Assembly: GCA_036897485.1 (NCBI GenBank)
Contig: JAYMTF010000729.1
Coordinates: 1-31,050 of the forward strand
Direction: 5' to 3'
Source of the DNA: Pelargonium nanum
Taxonomy: Eukaryota; Streptophyta; Magnoliopsida; Geraniales; Geraniaceae
DNA length: 31,050 nt
A model generated the notes under the pieces. It saw only the letters and a program-made list of their open reading frames with translations. It was not told the DNA's origin and ran no database searches. Made by a program: the position numbers and the translations under genes. Below are positions 10,571 to 24,732 of this stretch, one piece after another; within the stretch, counting starts at the first letter, position 1, and every line of letters begins with the position of its first letter.

Positions 10571-13471
10571 ATGGGTGAAGTTCTTCTGGGCATGCCAGGG
10601 CCTTGGGCTAATGATAATCGAGAAGCATCTGATCATTACACAACAAAAATTGGTGGACTTCCTGTAAGTAGAACATGAGTGCACATTGTTAAAAGTTCTT
10701 GCTATAGTTCAATTGAGTAAGGTTTGTTGATTTTATCTATGCTTGACAGGACTGGCCTTTCCCAATCGAGGTCGTGGGAGCCGAATTACTCAAGTGCAGT
10801 GTGTGTGGAAGTAAACTATGTTTAGTTGCACAGGTTATGCATTGTTAGTTTTTACAATCTTTTGTGATATTGCTTTTGAGCAAATTTGTTATTTGGATGG
10901 AAGAACTAACAAAATGGTAAGTGAACTATCCAAACCTGACCATTTGGTCCCTTCTAAAATGGTTCCCTGACTATTGAAAACCGACTAAAATAGTCACCGA
11001 CAATAACTTCTGTTATAGAATTAGTTGTAATCTGTAATTTTGTTTAACACCGCATCAACAAATTGACAAAATGTAACGGAAGTGAACGTCGGGGGACCAT
11101 TTTGGTAGATAGTTGGGGGACCATCTCAGCATAAAATTAGTTTAAGGACCAAATTGGCTGGGTCTTGATTGTTCATTGACTATTTTGATAGTTTTTCCTA
11201 ATTGGAATATTTGTTAATTTTCCCTGCTGCAGGTTTATGCCCCAATTTCGAGTAAAACTTTGAGCATTGAGGAGCGTGTTATTTTTGTGTTTGGTTGTGT
11301 AATGCCGGAATGTGGGAGCACTCCTGTTAGGTATTATCTCTGTCTATTTCATCATTGGAGTATTAACACTAATCTTGGTACTTATTATTTGATGTGAGTA
11401 TAAGCTTGGTGCTTTGTTTCTGTTGTGTACTATTGTTTTTCTGGCAATGTCCAGCTGGCGGGCTCTTCGAGTTCAGAAAGTACACAATGCGGAGGAATCG
11501 TGTACGACCTCTCAGGATGGAGTTCCTTCGACTGCATCTCCTGTTGCTGCTTCAAGCACCAAGTGGTGGGGTAATTTTGATGACGAGAGTGACGAAGATG
11601 TCGATTTGGAAGAGTTGGGTAAAGCTTTTCTTGAAGTAGCGAGTTTGGCTTCAAATTCCAAAAAGCAAAGCAGCAACAAGAAGTCTGAGATTGTTGTGAA
11701 GCACTCGCCTCTGAGCCCCGAATCACGAGTGGTCGATACAAGCACACCAGGTAGGAGTCATGCTATGAAAGAAAGATCCCTACGTATTAATGATAAGTAA
11801 AATGTTCATGGTAATTTTTGCCTCAAATAACGTTAAATGGTTTGGTTTTTTGCATTGTTGCAGTTGTTCCTTGCTTTTATCTATACACTCAGAAAGAGCC
11901 GTCATCTAAAATAACTTCCATATCTTCGAATTACTCATCACTTTCTATTAAGGAGAATCCAAGTGGTGCTGACGAGCATGCACGAGAAGAAACATGGGAA
12001 GAGGAAGGTTATGAATATGACAAAGCATTAAATGCTGATAGGACTTACCTTAAGTTCAAGAAACGGCTGGATGCATACCCTGAGCAATGTTTCAGGTATT
12101 GAGTCTCTCTCGAAAAAAAGGAGCTAAGTAGTTTAACCATAATGGTCTAGGCATTTTGTGTTTATAGTGTGTGAGTTTTCTTTTTAAAATCGAAACTACT
12201 ATGTTTTTAGTCCCTAATTGGAGGTTCTATCAAGTTGTGCTCCATGCATCTCCAAAATTTTAGAGCTAACCGCCTTCTATATTCGTATTGATTAATATAT
12301 CTACAACTGAGGGCTAGCCTTGACGCCATGATGAATGTTGCTGCCTTGTGACCTTGAGGTCACGAGTTAGAGTCAGGGAAACAGCCTCTCTGCAAAAGCA
12401 GGAGTGAGGTTGCGTGCATTAATGACCCTCCCTAGCTTAGGTTGCACAATGGTGGGAGGCTGGGAGCTCGTGTACTGGGGCCTTTTTTTTGCCATGACTG
12501 GTGTGAGTTCGTTCCTATTCTTTGTAGTCTCGTTCACTTCATATATTCGTCTTCTTAATTAGATACTCGTATGGTGGAAAGGCACTTCTCGCTACCGCTG
12601 ATGTTGAAATTCCCGAGAGATGCAAGCGATGTGGTAGTTCAATGCAGTTTGAGATGCAGCTAATGCCACCCTTACTATATTTTCTTCAAGAAGTTGCCGA
12701 AGACGGTCAAAAACATTCTTTGGATCAGAACTGGAACTGGATGACACTCATTGTGTACACTTGTCCCAAGGTGAGCATTTCAACGACTCGTGATTAATCT
12801 GAAACGCATTAATTCAATGACCTTTTCATTTACTGATTACAAAGTTCACTAGATCTAGACTAGTTTTCACTATGATGGAACCCTAGAAACTGTCTCAAGT
12901 GACCTCGGTCCAAGAAAAAGGGTGTCGGGTTGAGGCTATTTGTTTTATATACGTCCGGTTTTCTTGCAAAACTGAATGACTTGTGTCTATGTACAGGAAA
13001 GAAAGACACTTTCTATAACCAGAGAGAGTAGTAGGCCTATTGGTATATCATTAAATTTAAGGATAAGGTTATAAATGATCCTCTAACTATACATGCATAT
13101 CATACTTGTACTATTCTATCATCACCGATACCCAAAAACATATTTATTTGACTTATGTTTTGTGCCAAATTTTGCATGCGCGTTGACTTTCATTAATTAA
13201 GTGCATGTGCAAAATATAAAGTTAAATTGTCCGTCAAAATTTTATCGAAAGATAGACTTTATGACCCTACATCATGAGATTGAATAGTATAAGAATTAAC
13301 ATATACGTCGTTTTCAGCTATTTGAGTAAAAATATAACGTTGTTTTGTCGTTTCTAGAGTTGTTCACACTCGGCAGACCAAGATGCATCCATAGTCGGAG
13401 ACTGGATTGTGGCAGAGGAGACTGTTGTGGTACAATATGAGGACCCCTCAGCTTGCATCAAATTATCTTAG
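10571..13471 (+). CDS. Programmed cell death protein 2-like (PDCD2/TSR4 family)
   Basis: Exons: 10571-10663, 10750-10833, 11233-11330, 11455-11750, 11864-12095, 12563-12770, 13358-13471. All have GT-AG borders and consistent phases, giving 374 aa, normal for plant PDCD2-like proteins. The start [15 protein letters not shown] is the usual family opening (a short G-x-PGPW segment). The N-terminal part has metal-binding pairs CSVC (47-50) and C81/C86 (CVMPEC). A long acidic, Ser-rich linker follows ([19 protein letters not shown]), then the conserved C-terminal domain: [25 protein letters not shown] (288-291), [15 protein letters not shown] and CPKSCSHS (335-342). Known: yeast Tsr4 and animal PDCD2/PDCD2L chaperone ribosomal protein uS5 (Rps2) and act in 40S subunit assembly; the nuclear/cytosolic role here is inferred from that. 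The gene follows ABCF5 on the same strand. Introns 2 and 5 carry a MITE and a SINE. No key Cys looks lost. Confidence 0.92.
10899..11198. mobile_element. 300-bp MITE with long inverted ends in PDCD2-like intron 2
   Basis: The left end (from GGAAGAACTAACAAAATGG at 10899) and the reverse complement of the right end (GGAAAAACTATCAAAATAG, from 11198) align over about 53 bp up to CATTTGGTCC / CAATTTGGTCC, at roughly three-quarters identity by eye. The inside has no reading frame. The flanks TATTTGGAT and TAATTGGAA could be a decayed 9-bp target duplication, which would point to a Mutator-like MITE. The class is inferred only. Confidence 0.6.
12311..12490 (+). mobile_element. Au-like tRNA-derived SINE in PDCD2-like intron 5
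   Basis: The order of landmarks matches plant Au SINEs: a tRNA-like head with GCTGCCTTGTGACC and GGTCACGAGTTAGAGTC (degenerate B box), then GAAACAGCCTCTCTGC, AAAGCAGGAGTGAGG, GACCCTCCC, GGGAGCTCGTGTACTGGGG and a terminal T run (12483-12490). Length is about 180 bp. It is in the same orientation as the host gene and lies well away from the splice sites. Confidence 0.85.
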
Positions 13472-18703
<5,232 letters not shown>

Positions 18704-19019
18704 CCATTTTCACTTGTAATTTTGTTTGCTCAGTCACGCACGCAAGAAACATGAAAAGTCGAACCAACCGAGATCAGATATGATTATGGAATGTTGTTTG
18801 TGGTTTCATTATGCTGGTTTAAAACATTTAGCATCTAAGGAAGAGAAATTAGATGTAGTTTTCAAGTTATGTAAGGCTGTTTTCTACTACTTGTTTCTAG
18901 TGTTGGTCAGTTTCTTATTGAGAAGCTTCTGTGTGCAAAAATGATTACCTGGCTGAGTAGAAGAATTCATGATTAAGGTATTTCAATTTTTGGTGTTTTT
19001 TCTTTAATATTATTAGCTT

Positions 19020-19206
19020 AACTCGCGCCCCTTGGATATATCCCACAAACATCTAGATATCGACGCTTGGCCAAGAGGTGGTTCCGAACGAGGTTCAAAA
19101 CCAGGACCCCATGGCAGTTCGACGTAGAGGTGGCAATTTTTTGGGTCGGGTCCATTTTGCCAGCTCTAGACTTCGATGAGTGTCTATACTGCTCAACCAC
19201 CACGTG
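19020..19206 (-). mobile_element. tRNA-derived SINE-like element with a nested 44-bp insertion
   Basis: On the minus strand the text reads CACGTGGTGGTTGAGCAG (A-box-like, near 19205) and later GGTTTTGAACC (B-box-like, near 19097), the two internal RNA polymerase III promoter boxes of tRNA-derived SINEs. Between them sits 19125-19168, a 44-bp palindromic-ended segment. Without it the A-B interval is about 37 bp, the normal tRNA spacing. The 3' part (cttggccaagcgtcg) runs on to about 19020 without a clear tail. Confidence 0.5.
19125..19168. mobile_element. 44-bp mini element with hAT-like inverted ends
   Basis: It begins TAGAGGTGGCAATTTT and ends ATTTTGCCAGCTCTA, with only GGGTCGGGTCC between. 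The ends match those of the larger elements at 5728 and 7759, and the inside is the same GGGTCGGGT text, so this looks like an extreme internal deletion derivative. The flanks share TCGAA but give no clean 8-bp duplication. Confidence 0.45.
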
Positions 19207-20014
19207 CTTTGGTATTTTATATAATCACTAAAATTTTGTCAAACAAAAGTTGTATGTAAATTTTTTATTGTGTTTTCTTTAAATTATTAGCATGAGCAAG
19301 AATATTACGAGAAAAATCCCACACCTAAGGTGTTTTCTATATAAGGGTGCTGATAAATCGACACTCATATTAGATAAATCCGCTATTTTTTACTACCTTG
19401 GACAAAATTGCCCTTGTCCTTTCATCTCCCATTTTGAACAAAATAGATACCTAAATTGCCCATTTTAGAATCTTATAAATGGAAGCCAACATAGAGTTGG
19501 GAAGGAAGAAAATAAAATGCTTTAGCAACTAATGCATACAAAATGTATCAACAAATGCAAACATAACATATGCATAAAAAGGCCATATAATTGTGTGTTT
19601 TTTGGGAGCATTTGAACCCGAATCTGTAGACATCCAAAATCCAAACCTCGCTCTAGCTTTACAGCTTTGGGTTGCATAAAAACCCGATTAATTTTGCGTC
19701 GGGTCAGGCAGACCAACACATTTTACACGTAAAATCCAATCCAAAACACACAAACAACCCTTTCCAATTTGAGCCTGAAATTGGCAACTCTAATACACAC
19801 GCGCGCACGCACCCACATATAATAGCAACTTGCTGAAACAAAACACATGAAACTTGAAGAAAAATGCAACAAATCTTCACAGAAGAAGCCATCAATATAA
19901 CACAGAAAATTCATCTCCACATATTCCTTGCGCATCCAGGCTAAATATCAACATCTACACTCTTCATTCCTTCATAAACATCAAAATCGGATACCACATT
20001 TCATAATGAAATTG

Positions 20015-20395
20015 TTAAGGTGCTCGGGATGCAGAGAGCTTAAGGCACTCACTCTGACATCTCCGGAGGCAAACATCATTCCAGTTTGGTACCTGATGCT
20101 GGTTTACACAGACAGTGCGAGCACAAGCATCAGAGCAAGCGTCAAGCTCGGACACGCCGCAGACAGTAACACAAGTATCGGGAATCGGGTCCTTGGAAAA
20201 TGCTCCGACCTTTTTCAACATTCGTTTTGAGGTACAGACCCTCTCACAGACAAAAATGTCATCTGAACTCTTCTCCCTTCCCCGAGCACTTTTGATTCTC
20301 TGCTCTTCGGCGCGTCTTGCTTTGATTCTCAAAACCTGGCTTCCTACAATTGCGGGGATAGCAGCACCCAACAAGGACCACCAAACCTCCACCAT
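20015..20395 (-). CDS. Small Cys-rich membrane protein, At5g64816-like (function unknown)
   Basis: A 126-aa single-exon frame. The ATG at 20395 is preceded by a CT/AG-rich leader. Residues 3-22 (EVWWSLLGAAIPAIVGSQVL) are hydrophobic and followed by a basic stretch (RIKARRAEEQRIK), as in a signal anchor or signal peptide. The remaining part has ten Cys: CERVC, CVTVC, CSDAC with a following C, then CLRRCQSEC. These are four CX3C pairs plus extra Cys, with KDPIPDTCVTVCGVSELDAC and VPNWNDVCLRRC as the most distinctive text. From memory this matches the uncharacterised Arabidopsis protein At5g64816 closely, and the gene order agrees. No function is established to my knowledge. The CX3C pairs recall twin-CX3C small Tim proteins, but the anchor and spacing differ, so disulfide-bonded or metal-binding roles are only guesses. 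A non-coding first exon probably lies at about 22246-22340, with an intron of about 1.8 kb. Confidence 0.85.
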   Translation of the reverse strand: MVEVWWSLLGAAIPAIVGSQVLRIKARRAEEQRIKSARGREKSSDDIFVCERVCTSKRMLKKVGAFSKDPIPDTCVTVCGVSELDACSDACARTVCVNQHQVPNWNDVCLRRCQSECLKLSASRAP

Positions 20396-20639
20396 TGTCT
20401 TCTTTTACGGGTTCTTCTTACTTTTCCGTGGTATTAGAACTTAGTTGTTGTCCATTGTCCTTCGAAAAAAGCGAGTACAATTTAGCATATGTATTAGTAT
20501 AAGCTAATTCTACAAACGATTAATGAGATGCGGTACATTTACACAAATAGATGTTTTGAATTCTCTTAGTACGTAGCAAAGATATATGTATTTTTTTTTC
20601 TTGATCACACAAAGATATATGTATTTGAATCATAATGAT

Positions 20640-21063
20640 TAGCCAAAAGATTCGAGTCATACCTGTGACTCAACACGGACACGAATTTAATCGAGTTGAG
20701 TTCAGCAAATCAGGTTATTTGTGTTCATGTCAACTAACACAACCCATTTAGTTAGCCATGTCAGTGTTCGTGTCAAACCTGCTTGACCAGCCTAACCCGT
20801 CTAATGAAACGGATTATGTAACTCATTTAATAACTCACCCATTAAGGATACATCGTAATCTTGTAAACATATCGGGTAATTTAGAGTCAATCCAACAGAG
20901 GTCATGCCGTGAAAAACAGGTTGAGTATGTCGTGTCTTGTCAACCCGCTCATAAATGGGTCGTGTTTGTATCCTGTAACTCAAACTTTTAATGATGGAGT
21001 TGTGTTCAGATTGAACCTAAATGTCAACACAACCCGCCCGCGAACACGGACTGCCACCCCTAA
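20640..21063. repeat. GGGT/ACCCG-class repeat ending in a hAT-like terminus
   Basis: Repetitive text of the form AACACAACCCATTTAGTTAG, AACCCGTC, CAACCCGCTCAT and GGGTCGTGTTTG runs through this stretch and ends ACTGCCACCCCTA at 21063. The reverse complement of that end, TAGGGGTGGC, is a common plant hAT terminus. The left end is not clear; it may lie near 20640. No coding frame. Confidence 0.45.
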
Positions 21064-21484
21064 CCATACTTTTGGATTATACCACTTTTATCATTCCCAA
21101 GTTAGTAAATGAATACTAAACTAGGAACAAGAGAGTTTTAATGAGTGTACAAACAAGTAAATAAGGCTAGTTAGGTCATTTCACACAGTTTCTTAATTCG
21201 GTTGAATAAGAATAAAATGACATTGACTGAGGAACGGAGGTAGCATAACAAATGGCAAACACTCCAATTACGGCAACTGAAATATCCTTAAGCTTTGTCT
21301 AAATCCAGAAATTCAAAAGGACAAGAAAGTGAACAGAGAGAGTAATTTTGAAATTGGACTAGACTGTCTACTATTAAAGCTGTTCTACATATCCTAATTC
21401 CAAACAAAAAGGATGTGAATGTCAGGTAAGACATAGATTGTTCGGGCGATGTTGAATGTACTAAAAAAGTATTGAGATGGGTCA

Positions 21485-21632
21485 GCTTTAGAGTGTGCTA
21501 GGATCAATGTTATGGTTGATGTCCCGTGACCTTGAGATCACGAGTTTAAATTGGGAGGCAAAAACAGGACAAAATTGCCCCTAAATGACACACCCAAGAC
21601 GCCACAATGGAGCGAGTCTTGTGCACTCAGCT
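21485..21632 (+). mobile_element. Degenerate Au-like SINE
   Basis: GTCCCGTGACCTTGAGATCACGAGTTTAAATT matches the B-box part of the better-kept SINE at 12311. AAAACAGGACAAAATTGCCCC and GAGCGAGTCTTGTGCACTC follow in the positions of the SINE body and of its GGGAGCTCGTGTACTGGGG tail. It is diverged and partial, and is antisense to the probable leader intron of the Cys-rich gene. Confidence 0.55.
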
Positions 21633-21639
21633 ACATTTT

Positions 21640-21801
21640 AGCGGGTTCGGGTTGAGAAACCCATACATTTTCTACATAAAACTCGGCAACTCGCAACCAA
21701 CCCGAACATGTGACCTTAAAACCGCAATCCGCACCTACTCTGGGTCGGGTTCGGGTTAGGTCTTCTAAACCAGAACCCGAAACCCACATTGCAAGCTCTA
21801 G
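21640..21801. repeat. GGGT-rich short element next to the SINE relic
   Basis: AGCGGGTTCGGGTTGAG (from about 21640), GGGTCGGGTTCGGGTTAGG near 21740, AACCCGAAACCC, and a right end ATTGCAAGCTCTA at 21801 that matches the inverted end of this family. The left end is diverged. Confidence 0.45.
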
Positions 21802-22629
21802 GTATTCATGTTAATAACGATGGGTATGATTCCAGTATCCAAATTACCCGAAAAAACAACCTTGAAAATCTAATTAGAGATCACCCATATGAACAATTCA
21901 ATTTTAACTTAAACTATATGACCCTAACAGAGAAAAGGGGCTTGCATTTTCTAGCACACAAAATTAGGGTTTTTGCAATATCACCAAGACAGCACCAAAA
22001 TCCAAATTCACAGCCAAAAATGAAATCGAGACTGATCCAAACAATATATTCATCAACGGGACAGAGCTACCAAAACAACTAGCAGCAAGGGAACTGGTAA
22101 GACATGTAGAGTGAAACCTGAGAATTAACGTGCAAAAAATAAAAATTAAAGCACAAAGCCCTAGAATTGAAGATCAGGGTTGTGTGAAAGTTGAATTTTT
22201 TTCACATAAATGCATAAATCGTACGGAAAATATTTGAATTTTTACCTGTAACAAGGAAATTGATGGCAGATCTAGGGTTTTGGAATGATACAGGGTTTTT
22301 GGTTTCGCTAGGCTTGAAGAGGAAGTGGAGGAGTTGAGTTAAGATCCATAAAAAATAAAAAAAAATAAAAAAAGAGCATTGTTTTTTACTTTTTTATTTT
22401 CATTTTTGCCCCTCAAAAGTCTAAAATCTCATTTTTGACTCATCAAAACTACGTCATTTCAGTTAATTTTCACAATGCTAATTGGGTAATGATTATTATT
22501 TTTTTGCTGATTTTTTTATTTTTATTTTATATAACATCAATAAAACCAATAGAAAAGTAAATAATACTTTAAAATTATCATATCGGTCTATAATTAGTTT
22601 GAGAAATGATAACCGAACGAGTATGAAAC

Positions 22630-22723
22630 GAGTTTTATAATACTCGTATCTGTTCTGTTTGGGAATGTATAATCTTGAGTTTTATAATACTCGTATCTGT
22701 TCTGTTTGGGAATATATAATCTT
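22630..22723. repeat. Two-copy 47-bp tandem repeat
   Basis: Units at 22630-22676 and 22677-22723 begin GAGTTTTATAATACTCG and include TCTGTTCTGTTTGGGAAT. They differ at a single position (g/a in the GTATAATCTT / ATATAATCTT part), so the duplication is recent. It lies in non-coding DNA. Confidence 0.9.
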
Positions 22724-23949
22724 CGTGGTCTGTAACCGCTCCGTTTAATTAATATTATATTATTTATTATAAAATTTATATTTTTGTTTTTAAAATATGA
22801 AATAATAATCCACTTCAAAAAAAAAAATATGAAATAATAATCACTTAAAGGTTTTAAGTAACTCCGTATAATTTATATGATCAAATTTCAACAAAAATGG
22901 TTGTACTACATAGAAAATACATCGGATTTGGGTGGTATAGGTTGTATTGTTTTGTTATCTGTTCCGTTTGAGTTATTTTGAGTGTATGTTGAAGAGACTT
23001 AACCCAACCCGGCTTACATGAAGTGTTGGGTTTATATAGGCAATGAGTTAACAAATTCGACCAAAAATATTGGTCAAAGTTCGGGCACCTAAAAACAAAG
23101 TTGACAATTTAGATTTCAAATTAGAATCAGATAGAATTGTTCGGGTATTATTGATAAAGACTAACCTGAATCCGTTCAAAGCACATCAAGTATCAAAATT
23201 AAGTGTAAATTTTGTGGATTTGCCATTTCCAATCCGTTTTGATAGGAAAAATCTGAACTGACACCAGATCAAAAAATGGTCAAATCATAGGTACAAGTCG
23301 GATTGAATTTTGGAGATATACGGGTTCGAATCCAAAATACCAACTCTACCCACAAGTTAGGCTCCAAATTACCAAATCTAGATACAACCATTGAAATTGA
23401 AGAAAATTGTCCTCAAGGAAAATCCAATAAAGAAGATGTAATGTGTATCAGCCAAATTCTGCATTGCAAACCTCCCTACCACAAATAAAGAGAGTACAAG
23501 TGCTCTCAACTCCATTTTCTCGGCAACCAAACAGAAACACAAGAAATAAACAGCCAAGAAATACAAGGATCAAATGGTGCGAAACCAATATTAAACAGAG
23601 GATGAGTTGCTTTCAATCATAAATCATAGAATGAACAAAGTTGTCTGACAGAAAAATAAGTAGGTTAAATCTGCAATTCAAGTAGTATATTATACCCTAC
23701 ACCTATTTGATTCAAAGTAGCTTGAAATGATGTGTTAAACATATGATAAAATGACTTTGGTTGTGTGCATATTCATCCCATTCAAGGCTTTGATTGCTAT
23801 TCCCAGAGATTTTTGCTTGCCTAGTTCCACTGATCCTGCACATGTCGGCTAGACCATTATACAAAAGGCGCCAAACAACAAGCAAAGGTAAATTGAATGA
23901 TAAATAAAAAGCGTAAGAAGCTATTAATAGTAATTACGGGCATGAGGTA

Positions 23950-24215
23950 AATGAGGATGAGCCAAGACGCAATGCTAAGGTTGTTTGGTGAGCAGGTTTT
24001 AAGTGAGGATACAACCTCACTCATGGACTAAACCATACAACAAGAGGATGAGCCTAGACAAATGTTAAGGTTGTTGTCTAGTGAGCATGAGATCACGGGT
24101 TTGGGTCACGAAACAACCTCTAACAAGGACTAGCCTAGACACAATGCTAAGGTTGTTGCCCCGTGACCATGAGATCATGGGAAACAAACTTCCTTCGGGA
24201 CTAGGGTAACCTTTT
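23950..24215 (+). repeat. Tandem fragments of SINE heads
   Basis: The motif GATGAGCC or GACTAGCC followed by (A/T)AGAC, CAATG(C/T)TAAGGTTGTT and then GTGA(G/C)CATGAGATCA(C/T)GGG recurs from about 23952, 24040 and 24125. The middle copy also has GAAACAACCTCT, the SINE landmark that follows the B box. These look like truncated tRNA-derived heads of the Au-like family arranged head to tail. Confidence 0.6.
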
Positions 24216-24478
24216 ATTTACGGACGGAACATAATCAAAACAGACTACTACCGTGCATACAAACAGTTAAATGACAAAGGATCCGTCTCAAACTGAGACA
24301 ATATGACAGAATATTTTTTAGAATATAAAAAAATTATAAGGAAATGAAGAAGATCCAACAACATACTTTTAACAAAGTTCCTTGGCAGTTTTTTTTTTTG
24401 TCGATGAAGATACAACTGTAGCATCCCCTCCGATGTACCTTGCCCAGAACCCAAGTTGTAAGCTGTACAAAACAATAT

Positions 24479-24588
24479 GGAATCTTTTCAGGTTGGCCAT
24501 AATCAATTACCTTTAGTCCGTCCATATGGAACAATAGCCCTCAATTCAAAAGTTCAAAAACGCAAGGAATCTTTTCAGGTTGGCCATA
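24479..24588. repeat. 23-bp perfect direct repeat near the PPR 3' end
   Basis: The word starting GGAATCTTTTCAGG and ending TTGGCCATA occurs identically at 24479-24501 and 24566-24588, 87 bp apart, 145-254 bp beyond the PPR stop codon, likely in or near its 3' untranslated region. Confidence 0.85.
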
Positions 24589-24732
24589 TACAGTTGTAGA
24601 TGATACAATATGTAATTAATGATACCAAGATTTTACCTTAGTCTTGAGCAATATTACAATCTTCTGTTCATTACTGCACAGATTGCTTCAATACTTTTCA
24701 CAGATTGCTAATTGCTACACATAGATCATTAC

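Larger units (their letters stand above)
18704..20014. other. Tail-to-tail spacer between decarboxylase and the Cys-rich gene
   Basis: The spacer holds the 3' untranslated regions of both convergent genes (about 18704-18950 and 19850-20014), a SINE-like element with a nested mini element (19020-19206), and AT-rich DNA. It also has GGGT-class text ending in AATTGGCAACTCTA near 19794. A short alternating CACACGCGCGCACGCACCC tract lies at about 19797-19814. No coding frame was found. Confidence 0.55.
20467..22340 (-). other. Probable non-coding first exon and long leader intron of the Cys-rich gene
   Basis: On the minus strand, 22340-22246 has a typical plant leader (AAAACCCTAGATCTGCC) ending in a strong donor TTACAG|GTAAAA at 22246/22245. 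A pyrimidine-rich acceptor candidate CTTTTTTCGAAG lies just upstream of the start codon, at about 20460-20475. The intron would be about 1.8 kb and holds the GGGT-class repeats and a SINE relic listed separately. This is inferred from splice signals alone. Confidence 0.45.
22341..24732. other. Spacer upstream of the Cys-rich gene and downstream of the PPR gene
   Basis: This 2.4-kb stretch has no gene I can support. It holds an A/T-only block (22345-22370), a 47-bp tandem repeat (22630-22723), GGGT-class text (about 22980-23347, ending ATACCAACTCTA), tandem SINE-head fragments (23950-24215), and a 23-bp direct repeat near the PPR 3' end. Confidence 0.55.

Noticed and set aside
12311..12490. 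Functional tRNA gene
   Set aside because: The tRNA-like head is degenerate, does not fold into a full cloverleaf by eye, and is followed by the SINE body and T tail.
19797..19814. Alternating CACACGCGCGCACGC tract as a possible Z-DNA site
   Set aside because: Short and in a spacer; no supporting feature to assign a role.
23340..23640. Possible retrotransposon fragment (AATTGTCCTCAAGGAAAATC)
   Set aside because: No protein similarity, long terminal repeat, primer site or polypurine tract could be seen; the resemblance is too weak.
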